Part shown: piece after piece, positions 8,295 to 14,310 of the stretch
Numbering within the stretch: position 1 is the stretch's first letter
Layout of the letters: every line of letters starts with the position of its first letter
From: Firmicutes bacterium UBA1535
GTDB taxonomy: Bacteria > Bacillota > Clostridia > Tissierellales > Sedimentibacteraceae
Length of the DNA stretch: 16,208 nt
Assembly: GCA_002323775.1 (NCBI GenBank)
Contig: DCPV01000270.1
Location: forward strand, 5,960-22,167
Direction: 5' to 3'
Made by a program: the position numbers and the translations under genes
Notes under the pieces: generated by a model
The model's input: only the letters and a program-made list of their open reading frames with translations
Told to the model about the DNA's origin: nothing
The model's database searches: none

Positions 8295-8930
8295 ATGAAA
8301 GTTGCACTTATAAATGGAAGCCCGAAAAGTAAGCAAAGCTCATCAGAGGTTATTTTAAAGGATTTGCAGTCCTGTCTATCTAAAGATATTGAGATTGTTA
8401 ATTATAGTTTTAGAAAATCATTTTTAATTAAAGAGGAAATAGAAGCTTTGTTTAATTTTGATGTACTTGTATTTGCTTTTCCTCTTTATGTCGACGGAGT
8501 TCCGTCTCATCTTTTAAATTGTTTATGCCAGATTGAAGAAGCATCAAAAAATATTAAAGATAAGTCAATTACTGTATACACTTTGGTTAATTGTGGTTTT
8601 TATGAAGGGCATCAAAATAAATGGGCAATAAATATTATAAAAAATTGGTGTGTTAAGGCAGGCTTTGAATGGGGTCAAGGTATTGGTATCGGCTGTGGAG
8701 GAGCTCTTGCTTCAATGTCTGGTATACCTCTTGGAAAAGGACCAAAAAGCAGCATGGGAATAACATTTAAGTCTTTTGCCGATAATATTCATACTAAGTC
8801 ACAGGCAGCTGATGTTTTTTTCTCGTTAAATTTCCCAAGATTTATGTATAAAATTATAGGCGAATTTGGTTGGAGACAAGGAATTAAGAAAAATGGACTT
8901 AAAGTAAGAGATTTATCTCGAAGACTTTAA
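8295..8930 (+). CDS. Flavodoxin-fold NAD(P)H-dependent reductase-like protein
   Basis: Predicted cytoplasmic FMN-binding protein of the flavodoxin superfamily. 211 residues from the ATG at 8295. The N-terminus has the classic strand plus phosphate loop ALINGSPKSKQSSSE, and FDVLVFAFPLYVDGVPSHLL at about residues 55-74 is the typical second flavin-contacting segment. A glycine-rich stretch GIGIGCGGALASMSG lies near residues 133-147. Unlike the preceding gene it has the phosphate loop but no cysteine cluster. An in-frame ATG at 8283 would add four residues, but its ribosome site (GAAAGGA, 8276-8282) is too close; GGAG at 8285-8288 fits 8295. The 76-base gap from the previous gene holds only a weak imperfect hairpin at 8213-8235. 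The reaction is not predictable. Confidence 0.8.
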   Translation: MKVALINGSPKSKQSSSEVILKDLQSCLSKDIEIVNYSFRKSFLIKEEIEALFNFDVLVFAFPLYVDGVPSHLLNCLCQIEEASKNIKDKSITVYTLVNCGFYEGHQNKWAINIIKNWCVKAGFEWGQGIGIGCGGALASMSGIPLGKGPKSSMGITFKSFADNIHTKSQAADVFFSLNFPRFMYKIIGEFGWRQGIKKNGLKVRDLSRRL

Positions 8931-8984
8931 ATGAAATAAGAAATTTAATGAACTCTACGGAGCGTTTATAGAAAAATTAATTTA

Positions 8985-8997
8985 TATAATGTATAAT
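8985..8997 (+). promoter_or_regulatory. Possible -10 region before the HTH-desulfoferrodoxin gene
   Basis: Two overlapping-phase TATAAT hexamers, 8985-8990 and 8992-8997, precede the gene. No good -35 is seen at the right distance (gcgttt at 8962 or tagaaa at 8969). It may be a weak or activator-dependent promoter; the gene could also be read from upstream. Confidence 0.3.
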
Positions 8998-9019
8998 GTT
9001 GAAAGAGGTGAGTAGTGAT

Positions 9020-9610
9020 ATGGACTGTACTAAGGTTGGCAAGCTTCTATATGATTTGCGAAAAGAAAAACGTATGACACAAAAGGAAATAGCTGATAAA
9101 ATGAATATAAGTGATAAAACTGTTTCAAAATGGGAAAGAGGCTTAGGTTGTCCGGATGTTTCTCTGCTTTCTGAGCTTTCTAATATATTTGGCGTAAATA
9201 TTGAAAAAATTTTACAAGGAGATTTATCTATAAACGATACTGACGGAGGAAATATGAAAAGAATTAAATTTTATGTTTGTCCTGCCTGTGGAAATATAAT
9301 TACTTCTACTGGACTTAGCGAAATTTCGTGCTGTGGGAGGAAATTAGAGCCATTACAAGCTCAAGATATTAATAGTGAACATTCGTTGCAAATAGAACAG
9401 GTCGAAAATGATTATTATATAACGTTTAAGCATGAAATGACAAAGGAGCATTATATATCCTTTGTAGCATATGTTATGTTTGACAGAGTTCATTTGGTTA
9501 AGCTATACCCGGAACAAAACGCAGAGTTAAGAATTCCAATAATGCGCAGAGGTGAACTATATTTTTACTGTAGTAAGCATGGATTGATTAAACAAGGTAT
9601 AAATAAGTGA
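9020..9610 (+). CDS. XRE-type DNA-binding protein fused to a desulfoferrodoxin (superoxide reductase-like) domain
   Basis: N-terminal Cro/C1-type helix-turn-helix (about residues 3-62 from the ATG at 9020; the MTQKEIADKMNISDKTVSKWERG segment is diagnostic). The rest looks like a two-iron desulfoferrodoxin. A desulforedoxin-type rubredoxin-like centre has Cys87, Cys90, Cys104 and Cys105 (CPACG...SCCG). The SOR-type iron site has His121, His138 and His144 (HEMTKEHYI), Cys184 and His187 (YCSKHGL), the four-His one-Cys set of superoxide reductases. The lysine that usually precedes the first His (EKH) is missing. A redox or superoxide-responsive regulator, or an SOR enzyme that binds DNA, is inferred. 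Start: GAGGTG at 9005-9010 fits 9020; the ATG at 8996 overlaps a TATAAT and is unlikely. A terminator follows at 9624. Confidence 0.87.
   Translation: MDCTKVGKLLYDLRKEKRMTQKEIADKMNISDKTVSKWERGLGCPDVSLLSELSNIFGVNIEKILQGDLSINDTDGGNMKRIKFYVCPACGNIITSTGLSEISCCGRKLEPLQAQDINSEHSLQIEQVENDYYITFKHEMTKEHYISFVAYVMFDRVHLVKLYPEQNAELRIPIMRRGELYFYCSKHGLIKQGINK
9245..9610 (+). other. Possible internal translation start giving a free desulfoferrodoxin
   Basis: Inside the HTH fusion gene, GGAGGA at 9245-9250 stands just before an in-frame ATG at 9254. Starting there gives a 118-residue protein whose first residues (MKRIKFYVCPACGN) are where a stand-alone two-iron desulfoferrodoxin would begin. The three-base spacing after GGAGGA is short, so efficiency is uncertain. 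The Gly-Gly codons could also be mere linker. Confidence 0.35.
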
Positions 9611-9623
9611 TAAATAGCAAGAG

Positions 9624-9650
9624 ATGATGGTGTTTAGCCATCATTTTTTA
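9624..9650 (+). terminator. Rho-independent terminator after the HTH-desulfoferrodoxin gene
   Basis: Arms atgatgg (9624-9630) and ccatcat (9638-9644) around a seven-base loop, followed by a run of T. The stretch 9615-9632 resembles 6011-6028 in the kdp terminator. From 9651 to 9725 nothing recognisable is seen. Confidence 0.85.
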
Positions 9651-9725
9651 TTTTAGAATAATTATATTAAAGGTAAATTTCGACTACTTATCTACTGTAG
9701 AATTTATTCTGGCAATTTACTGTGC

Positions 9726-9787
9726 AGAATGGAAATAAATTAACAAATAGTTTGTTGAACTGCTATTCTATATATGTTATAATTTTA
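9726..9787 (+). repeat. Duplicated intergenic module, copy B
   Basis: Second copy of the module at 6063-6123, same orientation. It has the identical 16-base opening block at 9726-9741 and the same -35 and -10 elements. Together the two copies bracket the acyltransferase-to-desulfoferrodoxin block of about 3.6 kb. Confidence 0.7.
9755..9783 (+). promoter_or_regulatory. Sigma-A promoter of the lipoprotein gene at 9923
   Basis: TTGAAC at 9755-9760, 17-base spacer, TATAAT at 9778-9783. Transcription would begin near 9790, leaving a leader of about 130 bases. The leader is A/T-rich with a small hairpin (9794-9801 against 9805-9812) and no recognised riboswitch. Confidence 0.75.
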
Positions 9788-9922
9788 ATAATTAAATAAA
9801 ACTTTTTTATTTGAAAAAAACTCCCTTTTAGAAATCATTATTTAGATTTGTCATATATACAAGATACGGTAATATTATTATTTATTAGAAAAAGATTTAA
9901 GTATTTAGGGGAGGTTAATTTT

Positions 9923-10681
9923 ATGAGAGTTTTAAGGCTGACTTTATTGAATTTAATTTTATTTTGCTTTATTTTATTTTGTGGATGCAATAAAAAAATT
10001 GATATTGAAATTCCTGCTTCAAATGAAAGCTATGAAATAGTAAATAAAAATCTGATAAATCGTATAGATGAGCAAATAGAATTTAATGGAAAACAGACAA
10101 ATGTATCAATATTAGAATATGAGTCTTATGAACGAGAAATAAAAATAGATGATTTATCTATTAAGATTCCTGCCAAGTTTGTTGGATTCACTTATGAAAA
10201 AGTTGTAGCAAAGGATTTAGATAAAGATAATATACAAGAGCTTCTTGTGTATTTCAATTCATCCGGAAGTGCCGGTTGCAGTGGACTAATTATACTTAAG
10301 GTTAAAGATAATAATATATTTGAAATACCGCTTCCTATATACGATGACTTGCTTGGGCTTAGGGCTGATTTAAGCTTTAAAGATAATTATGAAATTATTG
10401 TAAATGTTATTGATTATTCTAAAACTCTTAAATTAAAGTTAGATAAAAAAGTAAAAACGGAGCTGAAAAAAAATGGGGTTGTGTTCAGCAACGATATACC
10501 AAAAGGCATTGATTGTGCGTCAATAATTAAAACTGAAAAGAATTTAAACGGAGAATATATAATTAAAATTTACCAACGCATTTGGGCACCTGTTCATGCA
10601 CAAAGAATTGGTGATTTGGTAACAGAAATTAAAATAGATGATGGTAAAAGCAAGATAGTGGATATTTATCTTCTAAAATAA
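9923..10681 (+). CDS. Predicted lipoprotein of unknown function
   Basis: 252 residues from the ATG at 9923, which has GGGGAGGT at 9908-9915. The frame stays open back to a TTG at 9848, but that start has no ribosome site and would bury the signal peptide. The N-terminus is basic then hydrophobic, ending in LFCGC; Cys22 is the likely lipidated residue, so the protein should sit on the outer face of the membrane. Near residues 92-101 lies DLDKDNIQELLVYF, a D-x-D-x-D/N pattern like the calcium-type loops of VCBS/FG-GAP repeats, seen once. No family could be assigned. It is driven by the second copy of the duplicated promoter and is followed by the thioesterase gene after a gap without an evident terminator. 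Confidence 0.75.
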   Translation: MRVLRLTLLNLILFCFILFCGCNKKIDIEIPASNESYEIVNKNLINRIDEQIEFNGKQTNVSILEYESYEREIKIDDLSIKIPAKFVGFTYEKVVAKDLDKDNIQELLVYFNSSGSAGCSGLIILKVKDNNIFEIPLPIYDDLLGLRADLSFKDNYEIIVNVIDYSKTLKLKLDKKVKTELKKNGVVFSNDIPKGIDCASIIKTEKNLNGEYIIKIYQRIWAPVHAQRIGDLVTEIKIDDGKSKIVDIYLLK

Positions 10682-10770
10682 AAATAACCCAGTCAAAATA
10701 TTAATGTGTTTTTATATTTAATTGGAGTTATATGTCTTTACAAAATTTTAACAATGGATGGAGAACTGTA

Positions 10771-11520
10771 ATGAATGTACTTAGAACATGGTTTGATAAA
10801 GAAGTGTATAATAAAGAAATAGAGGTTTTTTTTAGGGATTGCGACACTAACAGGAAGATTAAGCTTCCAGCTATAATGGGATATGCTTCTGATATAGCAG
10901 GTGATGATTATGCTGATAGAGGAATAACACATTATAAAATGATGGATGCCAATCAGGTGTTTTTGCTTGCCAGATATCACTACCGCTTTTATAGAGTGCC
11001 AAGTGTTGGAGAGATAATAACTTATAGGACATGGGAAAAAGGTGTAGAGAGCGGATATGTTTTGCGTGACTATGAGCTTGTAGATTCAAATAATGAGGTA
11101 TGTATTCTTATATCAAGCACCTGGGTCGTAATAAATCCAGAGACACGAAAAATTGTTAGACCGAGAAATTTCACATTAAGAGAAATACAATCAAGTGAAA
11201 AGGTCTTGGATTGTGAGCCTTGTGGTAAAATAAATTTTGATGAAGAAAAATTTAATTCATTAGGTGAAAGAGTGTTGTTTTATACGGATATAGACGCTAA
11301 CGGACATCTGAATAATGCAAATTACGGAAGCATTGCAATTGATTTTTTGCCATGCAACTTAAGAGATAAAGAATTTTCTGATTTTTACATAAATTATAAC
11401 AAAGAAGCTAGACTAGCCGAAAAAATAAAGCTTTTTGGATATGAAGAAAATAATGCTTATTACATGGTTGGCAAAGTCGAAAATAATTTGTGTTTTACAT
11501 GTAAATTTATTTTTAAATAA
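10771..11520 (+). CDS. Acyl-ACP thioesterase (FatA/FatB-like family)
   Basis: Hydrolyses acyl-acyl carrier protein to release free fatty acid and so ends or diverts fatty acid synthesis in the cytoplasm. 249 residues, a double hot-dog protein of bacterial size. The first half starts with EVFFRDCDTNRKIKLPAIMGY, as in the family. The second half has DIDANGHLNNANY at about residues 173-185, equal to the plant-type DxDxNxHVNN catalytic region, giving Asn177 and His179 as active-site candidates. Start choice: GGAGA at 10760-10764 with seven bases of spacing supports 10771. The ATG at 10732, with GGAG at 10724-10727, would add 13 residues not expected for the family, but cannot be excluded. No clear promoter of its own, so possibly read with the lipoprotein upstream. 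No terminator is evident in 11521-11640. Confidence 0.87.
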   Translation: MNVLRTWFDKEVYNKEIEVFFRDCDTNRKIKLPAIMGYASDIAGDDYADRGITHYKMMDANQVFLLARYHYRFYRVPSVGEIITYRTWEKGVESGYVLRDYELVDSNNEVCILISSTWVVINPETRKIVRPRNFTLREIQSSEKVLDCEPCGKINFDEEKFNSLGERVLFYTDIDANGHLNNANYGSIAIDFLPCNLRDKEFSDFYINYNKEARLAEKIKLFGYEENNAYYMVGKVENNLCFTCKFIFK

Positions 11521-11643
11521 TAAATGAAGAAGCAGATCAATTCTTACATATAGTAATAGTAGTTCACTTTTTTATATTAAAATTTATTGCCACATAGCCC
11601 TTGCAGGATGCACCTAGAAAAATAATTTCAAAAAAATAAAAAT

Positions 11644-11690
11644 AACTATTGACAATTGTTCCTTAATAGTATATATTCTTATTAAGAAAC
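11644..11690. promoter_or_regulatory. Two dyads overlapping the rubrerythrin promoter (candidate operators)
   Basis: Dyad 1: aactattg (11644-11651), one central base, caattgtt (11653-11660); 7 of 8 positions complementary, a 7-1-7-like layout covering the -35. Dyad 2: gttccttaata (11658-11668) and tattaagaaac (11680-11690); 10 of 11 complementary, enclosing the -10. Control by the PerR encoded downstream is inferred from layout and gene context, not from a consensus match. Confidence 0.5.
11649..11677 (+). promoter_or_regulatory. Sigma-A promoter of the reverse rubrerythrin gene
   Basis: Perfect TTGACA at 11649-11654, 17-base spacer, TATATT at 11672-11677. Both elements are covered by dyads, as expected of a repressed promoter. 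The leader would be about 75 bases. The stretch 11521-11640 before it holds nothing recognisable. Confidence 0.85.
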
Positions 11691-11756
11691 AAAATAAATA
11701 TTCAAAGCTAAAATTATTGCTTTGAAAATAAAACTTAAATTATTTGGAGGCTTAAA

Positions 11757-12302
11757 ATGGAAAAATTTATTTGTAAAATCTGTGGATACATGCACGAAGG
11801 AGACTCTGCACCGGACGAATGTCCAATATGTCATGCTAGTTCAGACAAATTTACTATGCAAGCAAGTACTGGCTTAGTTTGGGCTGATGAGCATGTAGTA
11901 GGAGTAGCACAAGGTGTAGATGAAGAAGTTATCAAGGGCTTAAGAGCTAACTTTGAAGGTGAATGTAAAGAAGTTGGTATGTATTTAGCAATGGCAAGAG
12001 TAGCTCATAGAGAGGGATATCCTGAGATAGGCTTATACTGGGAAAAAGCTGCTTTTGAAGAAGCAGAACACGCAGCTAAATTTGCTGAATTGTTAGGAGA
12101 AGTTTTAACTGATTCTACTAAGAAAAATCTTGAAATGAGAGTAGCAGCAGAGAATGGAGCAACAGCTGGCAAGAAAGAATTAGCAACACTTGCTAAAAAA
12201 TTAAATCTTGATGCAATTCACGACACAGTTCATGAAATGGCAAAAGATGAAGCAAGACACGGTAAGGCTTTTGAAGGTCTATTGAAAAGATATTTTTCAT
12301 AA
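11757..12302 (+). CDS. Reverse rubrerythrin (rubredoxin domain N-terminal), peroxide reductase
   Basis: Anaerobe protein that reduces hydrogen peroxide to water with electrons from NAD(P)H via electron-transfer partners. 181 residues. The order is reversed relative to classic rubrerythrin: a rubredoxin-type site comes first, Cys6, Cys9, Cys22 and Cys25, followed by the four-helix diiron domain. Candidate diiron ligands are Glu69, Glu102 with His105 (EAEH), Glu132, and Glu165 with His168 (EARH). This arrangement matches the reverse rubrerythrins of Clostridium acetobutylicum. The start at 11757 has GGAGG at 11744-11748. perR follows 94 bases later without an obvious terminator between, so the two may share transcripts. 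A strong promoter under dyads lies upstream. Confidence 0.95.
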   Translation: MEKFICKICGYMHEGDSAPDECPICHASSDKFTMQASTGLVWADEHVVGVAQGVDEEVIKGLRANFEGECKEVGMYLAMARVAHREGYPEIGLYWEKAAFEEAEHAAKFAELLGEVLTDSTKKNLEMRVAAENGATAGKKELATLAKKLNLDAIHDTVHEMAKDEARHGKAFEGLLKRYFS

Positions 12303-12318
12303 AAATTAATATATAACA

Positions 12319-12333
12319 TTATAATGAATATTT
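12319..12333 (+). promoter_or_regulatory. PerR-box-like site before perR
   Basis: TTATAATGAATATTT at 12319-12333 agrees with the Bacillus PerR box TTATAATNATTATAA at 11 of 14 defined positions; the first half-site is perfect. It contains a TATAAT (12320-12325) that may be a -10 element, though no clear -35 is seen. PerR autoregulation is inferred. Confidence 0.35.
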
Positions 12334-12396
12334 AAATCTATAAAATGGTCAGATATATTGTTGAATTAGAAGATGATGAAAGGATAAGCATCGAGC

Positions 12397-12783
12397 ATGA
12401 AAAAAAGAAATACAATACAGGGACAGCTTGTATTAAACGCTGTTAGACAACTTAGTAATCATCCAACAGCAGATGATGTATATAATCATGTTGAAAAATT
12501 ATATCCAAATATAAGCAAGGCTACGGTATATAGAAACCTAAACTCTTTAGTTGAAGATGGAATGTTGATAAAAATTTCAGTTCCAGACGCAGCTGACAGA
12601 TTTGACCATACATTAGAAAAGCATTATCATATTAAATGTATGAAATGCAAAGAGTTTATGGATTTGAATTTAGATTATATGCAGGAATTGGATGATAAGG
12701 TATCGGATTTGACTGAGTACAAAATACTAAGTCATGATATTGCGTTCAAGGGCATATGCCCAAAATGTAATAAAGTTAATTAA
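12397..12783 (+). CDS. perR: PerR, peroxide-sensing Fur-family repressor
   Basis: Iron- or manganese-loaded repressor of peroxide-defence genes; peroxide oxidises metal-binding histidines and releases DNA. 128 residues. The five regulatory-metal ligands of Bacillus subtilis PerR (His37, Asp85, His91, His93, Asp104) appear here as His22, Asp70, His76, His78 and Asp89 with a constant offset of 15. Structural zinc cysteines are Cys81, Cys84, Cys121 and Cys124. HPTADDVY and SKATVYRNLNSL mark the winged-helix domain. Asp89 in MDL favours PerR over Fur. The N-terminus is about 15 residues shorter than in Bacillus, and an in-frame stop at 12385 rules out extension. The ribosome site is weak (AGGA at 12381-12384, 12 bases away). 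A branched terminator follows. Confidence 0.93.
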   Translation: MKKRNTIQGQLVLNAVRQLSNHPTADDVYNHVEKLYPNISKATVYRNLNSLVEDGMLIKISVPDAADRFDHTLEKHYHIKCMKCKEFMDLNLDYMQELDDKVSDLTEYKILSHDIAFKGICPKCNKVN

Positions 12784-12790
12784 TTTAAAG

Positions 12791-12872
12791 ACTGGTATAT
12801 GTAATTATGGTGATTTTGAGCGGTTAAAGGTATTGACTATGCTCATAGCTATAAATACAATACCAGTTTTTT
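12791..12872 (+). terminator. Branched hairpin terminator after perR
   Basis: Outer arms actggtat (12791-12798) and ataccagt (12860-12867) are followed by a T-run. Inside the long loop tgagc (12817-12821) pairs with gctca (12841-12845). The distant arms make it less certain than a simple hairpin. Confidence 0.6.
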
Positions 12873-12960
12873 ATGGATTTTGGAACTTTACTATTCTTTG
12901 TTCGTCTAAATAACTGTTATGAAAATGACATAAAATATAATTCACTAGGAGAGTAATGAA

Positions 12961-13470
12961 ATGAAATTAAAAAAACTAATTGTAAGCGTACTTGTAATAG
13001 CTTTAGTATTTGGAGCTGTAGCATGTAAAAAAGATGATGGCAAGGATATACCTGATAAGGGACAAGAGCAAGGAAAAAAGGAACTGACAGGTAGTCTGGA
13101 GGATATAATGAAATCCTTGTACAAAGATACTGAAGTAAATGCAGAAATGTTGCAAAACACAGTTTTGACAGATGAGAACTCCTCATATTTTTCAGGTCTT
13201 GAAAAATTAAACGGAGCAGAGGGCTTAGCTTCAGAAATGATGATAAACGTAGCAGCACATTCAGTAGTGCTTTTAAGAGTTAAAGATGGAGCAAATGTAG
13301 AGGCTATTAAAGCTGAAATTAAAGAAAAAGTAGACCCAAGAAAATGGATATGCGTTGGAGTTGAAAGAGAAAAGTTAATAGTTGATAATATAGGAAATAC
13401 AATAATATTAATAATTGACAATAATATTAGTGAGAAAATTCATGAAAACTTTTTAGAATTAGCAAAATAA
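12961..13470 (+). CDS. Small predicted lipoprotein (tentatively DUF4358-like)
   Basis: 169 residues, exported and lipid-anchored. The signal peptide is basic (KLKK) then hydrophobic, with a lipobox ending at Cys22 (GAVAC). A charged, Lys/Asp-rich linker occupies residues 23-42. The folded part runs from about 45 to 165. The segment HSVVLLRVKDGANVEAIKAE (about 100-119) and a later hydrophobic strand NTIILIIDN (about 146-154) recall small clostridial DUF4358-type lipoproteins, but this is from memory and weak. The start at 12961 has AGGAG at 12947-12951, and a TATAAT at 12936-12941 leaves almost no leader. It stands alone between two terminators. Function unknown. Confidence 0.8.
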   Translation: MKLKKLIVSVLVIALVFGAVACKKDDGKDIPDKGQEQGKKELTGSLEDIMKSLYKDTEVNAEMLQNTVLTDENSSYFSGLEKLNGAEGLASEMMINVAAHSVVLLRVKDGANVEAIKAEIKEKVDPRKWICVGVEREKLIVDNIGNTIILIIDNNISEKIHENFLELAK

Positions 13471-13499
13471 AAAAGATATTACAATTTTCTTCATAATAT

Positions 13500-13550
13500 G
13501 ATATAATATCCGTAGTTCTAGGTTTGCTTGAACTACGGATATTATATTTT
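13500..13550. terminator. Strong hairpin terminator
   Basis: Perfect arms of 18 bp (13501-13518 and 13530-13547) around an 11-base loop, followed by TTTT on the + strand. It closes the lipoprotein gene. The stretch 13551-13660 beyond it holds no recognised element. Confidence 0.85.
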
Positions 13551-13671
13551 GGCATCAATTCTTATATACAAGATAATACACAGCATTTTAAAGTAAGAAT
13601 TTGATTATATTATTCTATAGTTTAAAAGCATATTATTAGAGAATATATATTAAATTTTAAAAAGGAAAATA

Positions 13672-13746
13672 ATGAAAGGAAAAGCACCGAGCCCATTCGC
13701 AAATATTTTGTTTCTCTTAAAAAGAGATGACGGAGTTCTTGTGTAA
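13672..13746 (+). CDS. Possible 24-codon leader peptide before mscL
   Basis: ATG at 13672 with AAAAAGGA at 13659-13666 and five bases of spacing, a better ribosome site than that of mscL. It reads MKGKAPSPFANI then LFLLKRDDGVLV and ends in TAA directly followed by TAG (13744-13749), 19 bases before the mscL ATG. The peptide is not recognised. It overlaps the interleaved complementary segments described at 13684-13758, so its translation could open or close the mscL start region. Only the good ribosome site and position support it. Confidence 0.35.
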   Translation: MKGKAPSPFANILFLLKRDDGVLV

Positions 13747-13758
13747 TAGGTGCATGGG
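13684..13758 (+). promoter_or_regulatory. Interleaved complementary segments over the mscL ribosome-binding region
   Basis: GCACC (13684-13688) can pair with GGTGC (13749-13753), and CCCAT (13692-13696) with ATGGG (13754-13758), in pseudoknot order. A hairpin with arms 13713-13718 and 13722-13727 lies between. The right-hand segments include the only G-rich bases ahead of the mscL ATG at 13766. No known riboswitch class was recognised, and with five-base segments chance is possible. Confidence 0.3.
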
Positions 13759-13765
13759 TATAAAA

Positions 13766-14179
13766 ATGAAAAAATTTTTTTCGGAATTTAAAGAATTTGC
13801 TATTCGTGGCAATGTAATTGATATGGCAGTCGGTGTTGTCATAGGTGGTGCTTTTAAAGCAATAGTTGACTCTTTGGTAAAAGATATGATTACACCATTT
13901 ATAGGCTTATTTGCTAATCAAGATTTAAGTGATAAGGTATTTATGATTGGAGATGTAGCAATTAAATACGGCTCATTTATAACTTCAATTATTAATTTTG
14001 CATTGATGGCTTTTGTTATATTTATTATTATTAAGTTTCTTAGCAAGGTTAAGGATTATGGAAAAAAAGAAGTATCTGTAGAAGCTGAGGTAGTTACAAA
14101 GTCATGTCCGTATTGCTTAAGTGAAATTCCAATTAAAGCGACACGTTGTATGCACTGTACTTCGGTTTTAGAAAAATAG
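13766..14179 (+). CDS. mscL: MscL, large-conductance mechanosensitive channel with zinc-ribbon tail
   Basis: Forms a pentameric membrane pore that opens under membrane tension and releases solutes during osmotic downshock. 137 residues from the ATG at 13766, where the typical MscL N-terminus begins (KKFFSEFKEFAIRGNVIDMA). The first helix has the conserved GNVIDMAVGVVIGGAF at about residues 14-29; the second helix lies at about 70-90. The C-terminus carries CPYC and CMHC pairs (about residues 115-134), a small zinc ribbon found on some Firmicute MscL proteins. The frame runs open to an ATG at 13727, but the extra 13 residues are not MscL-like. The ribosome site at 13766 is weak (GGG at 13756-13758), preceded by a possible leader peptide. 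With kdp it gives the window a second potassium/osmotic function. Confidence 0.93.
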   Translation: MKKFFSEFKEFAIRGNVIDMAVGVVIGGAFKAIVDSLVKDMITPFIGLFANQDLSDKVFMIGDVAIKYGSFITSIINFALMAFVIFIIIKFLSKVKDYGKKEVSVEAEVVTKSCPYCLSEIPIKATRCMHCTSVLEK

Positions 14180-14188
14180 TACAAGTAT

Positions 14189-14218
14189 AGAAGATAATTT
14201 AGTTTATCTTCTTTTTTT
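14189..14218 (+). terminator. Rho-independent terminator of mscL
   Basis: Arms agaagataa (14189-14197) and ttatcttct (14204-14212) around a six-base loop, followed by a run of T. It begins ten bases after the mscL stop. Confidence 0.9.
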
Positions 14219-14248
14219 GTAAATATTTAATTTTTTAGTAAAAAATAG

Positions 14249-14277
14249 TTGTTAGAAACTTATTACTTTGATATAAT
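14249..14277 (+). promoter_or_regulatory. Sigma-A promoter of the lipoprotein gene at 14311
   Basis: TTGTTA at 14249-14254, a 17-base spacer and TATAAT at 14272-14277. The start of transcription would be near 14284, about 27 bases before the ATG. Confidence 0.65.
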
Positions 14278-14310
14278 AATTTCGAGTAAAACTTTTGGGA
14301 GGAGAACAGT

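Noticed and set aside
9848..9922. TTG at 9848 as the start of the lipoprotein
   Set aside because: No ribosome site, and the lipoprotein signal peptide begins at the ATG at 9923 with a strong GGGGAGGT.
12345..12446. A 33-residue ORF overlapping the start of perR
   Set aside because: No ribosome site, and it runs into perR in another frame; no evidence of selection.
12917..13421. Minus-strand ORFs opposite the lipoprotein gene at 12961
   Set aside because: They mirror a well-supported + strand gene with signal peptide and ribosome site, and have no start signals of their own.
13727..13765. Longer mscL start at 13727
   Set aside because: The extra residues are unlike MscL, overlap the stem at 13713-13727, and the usual MscL N-terminus starts at 13766.
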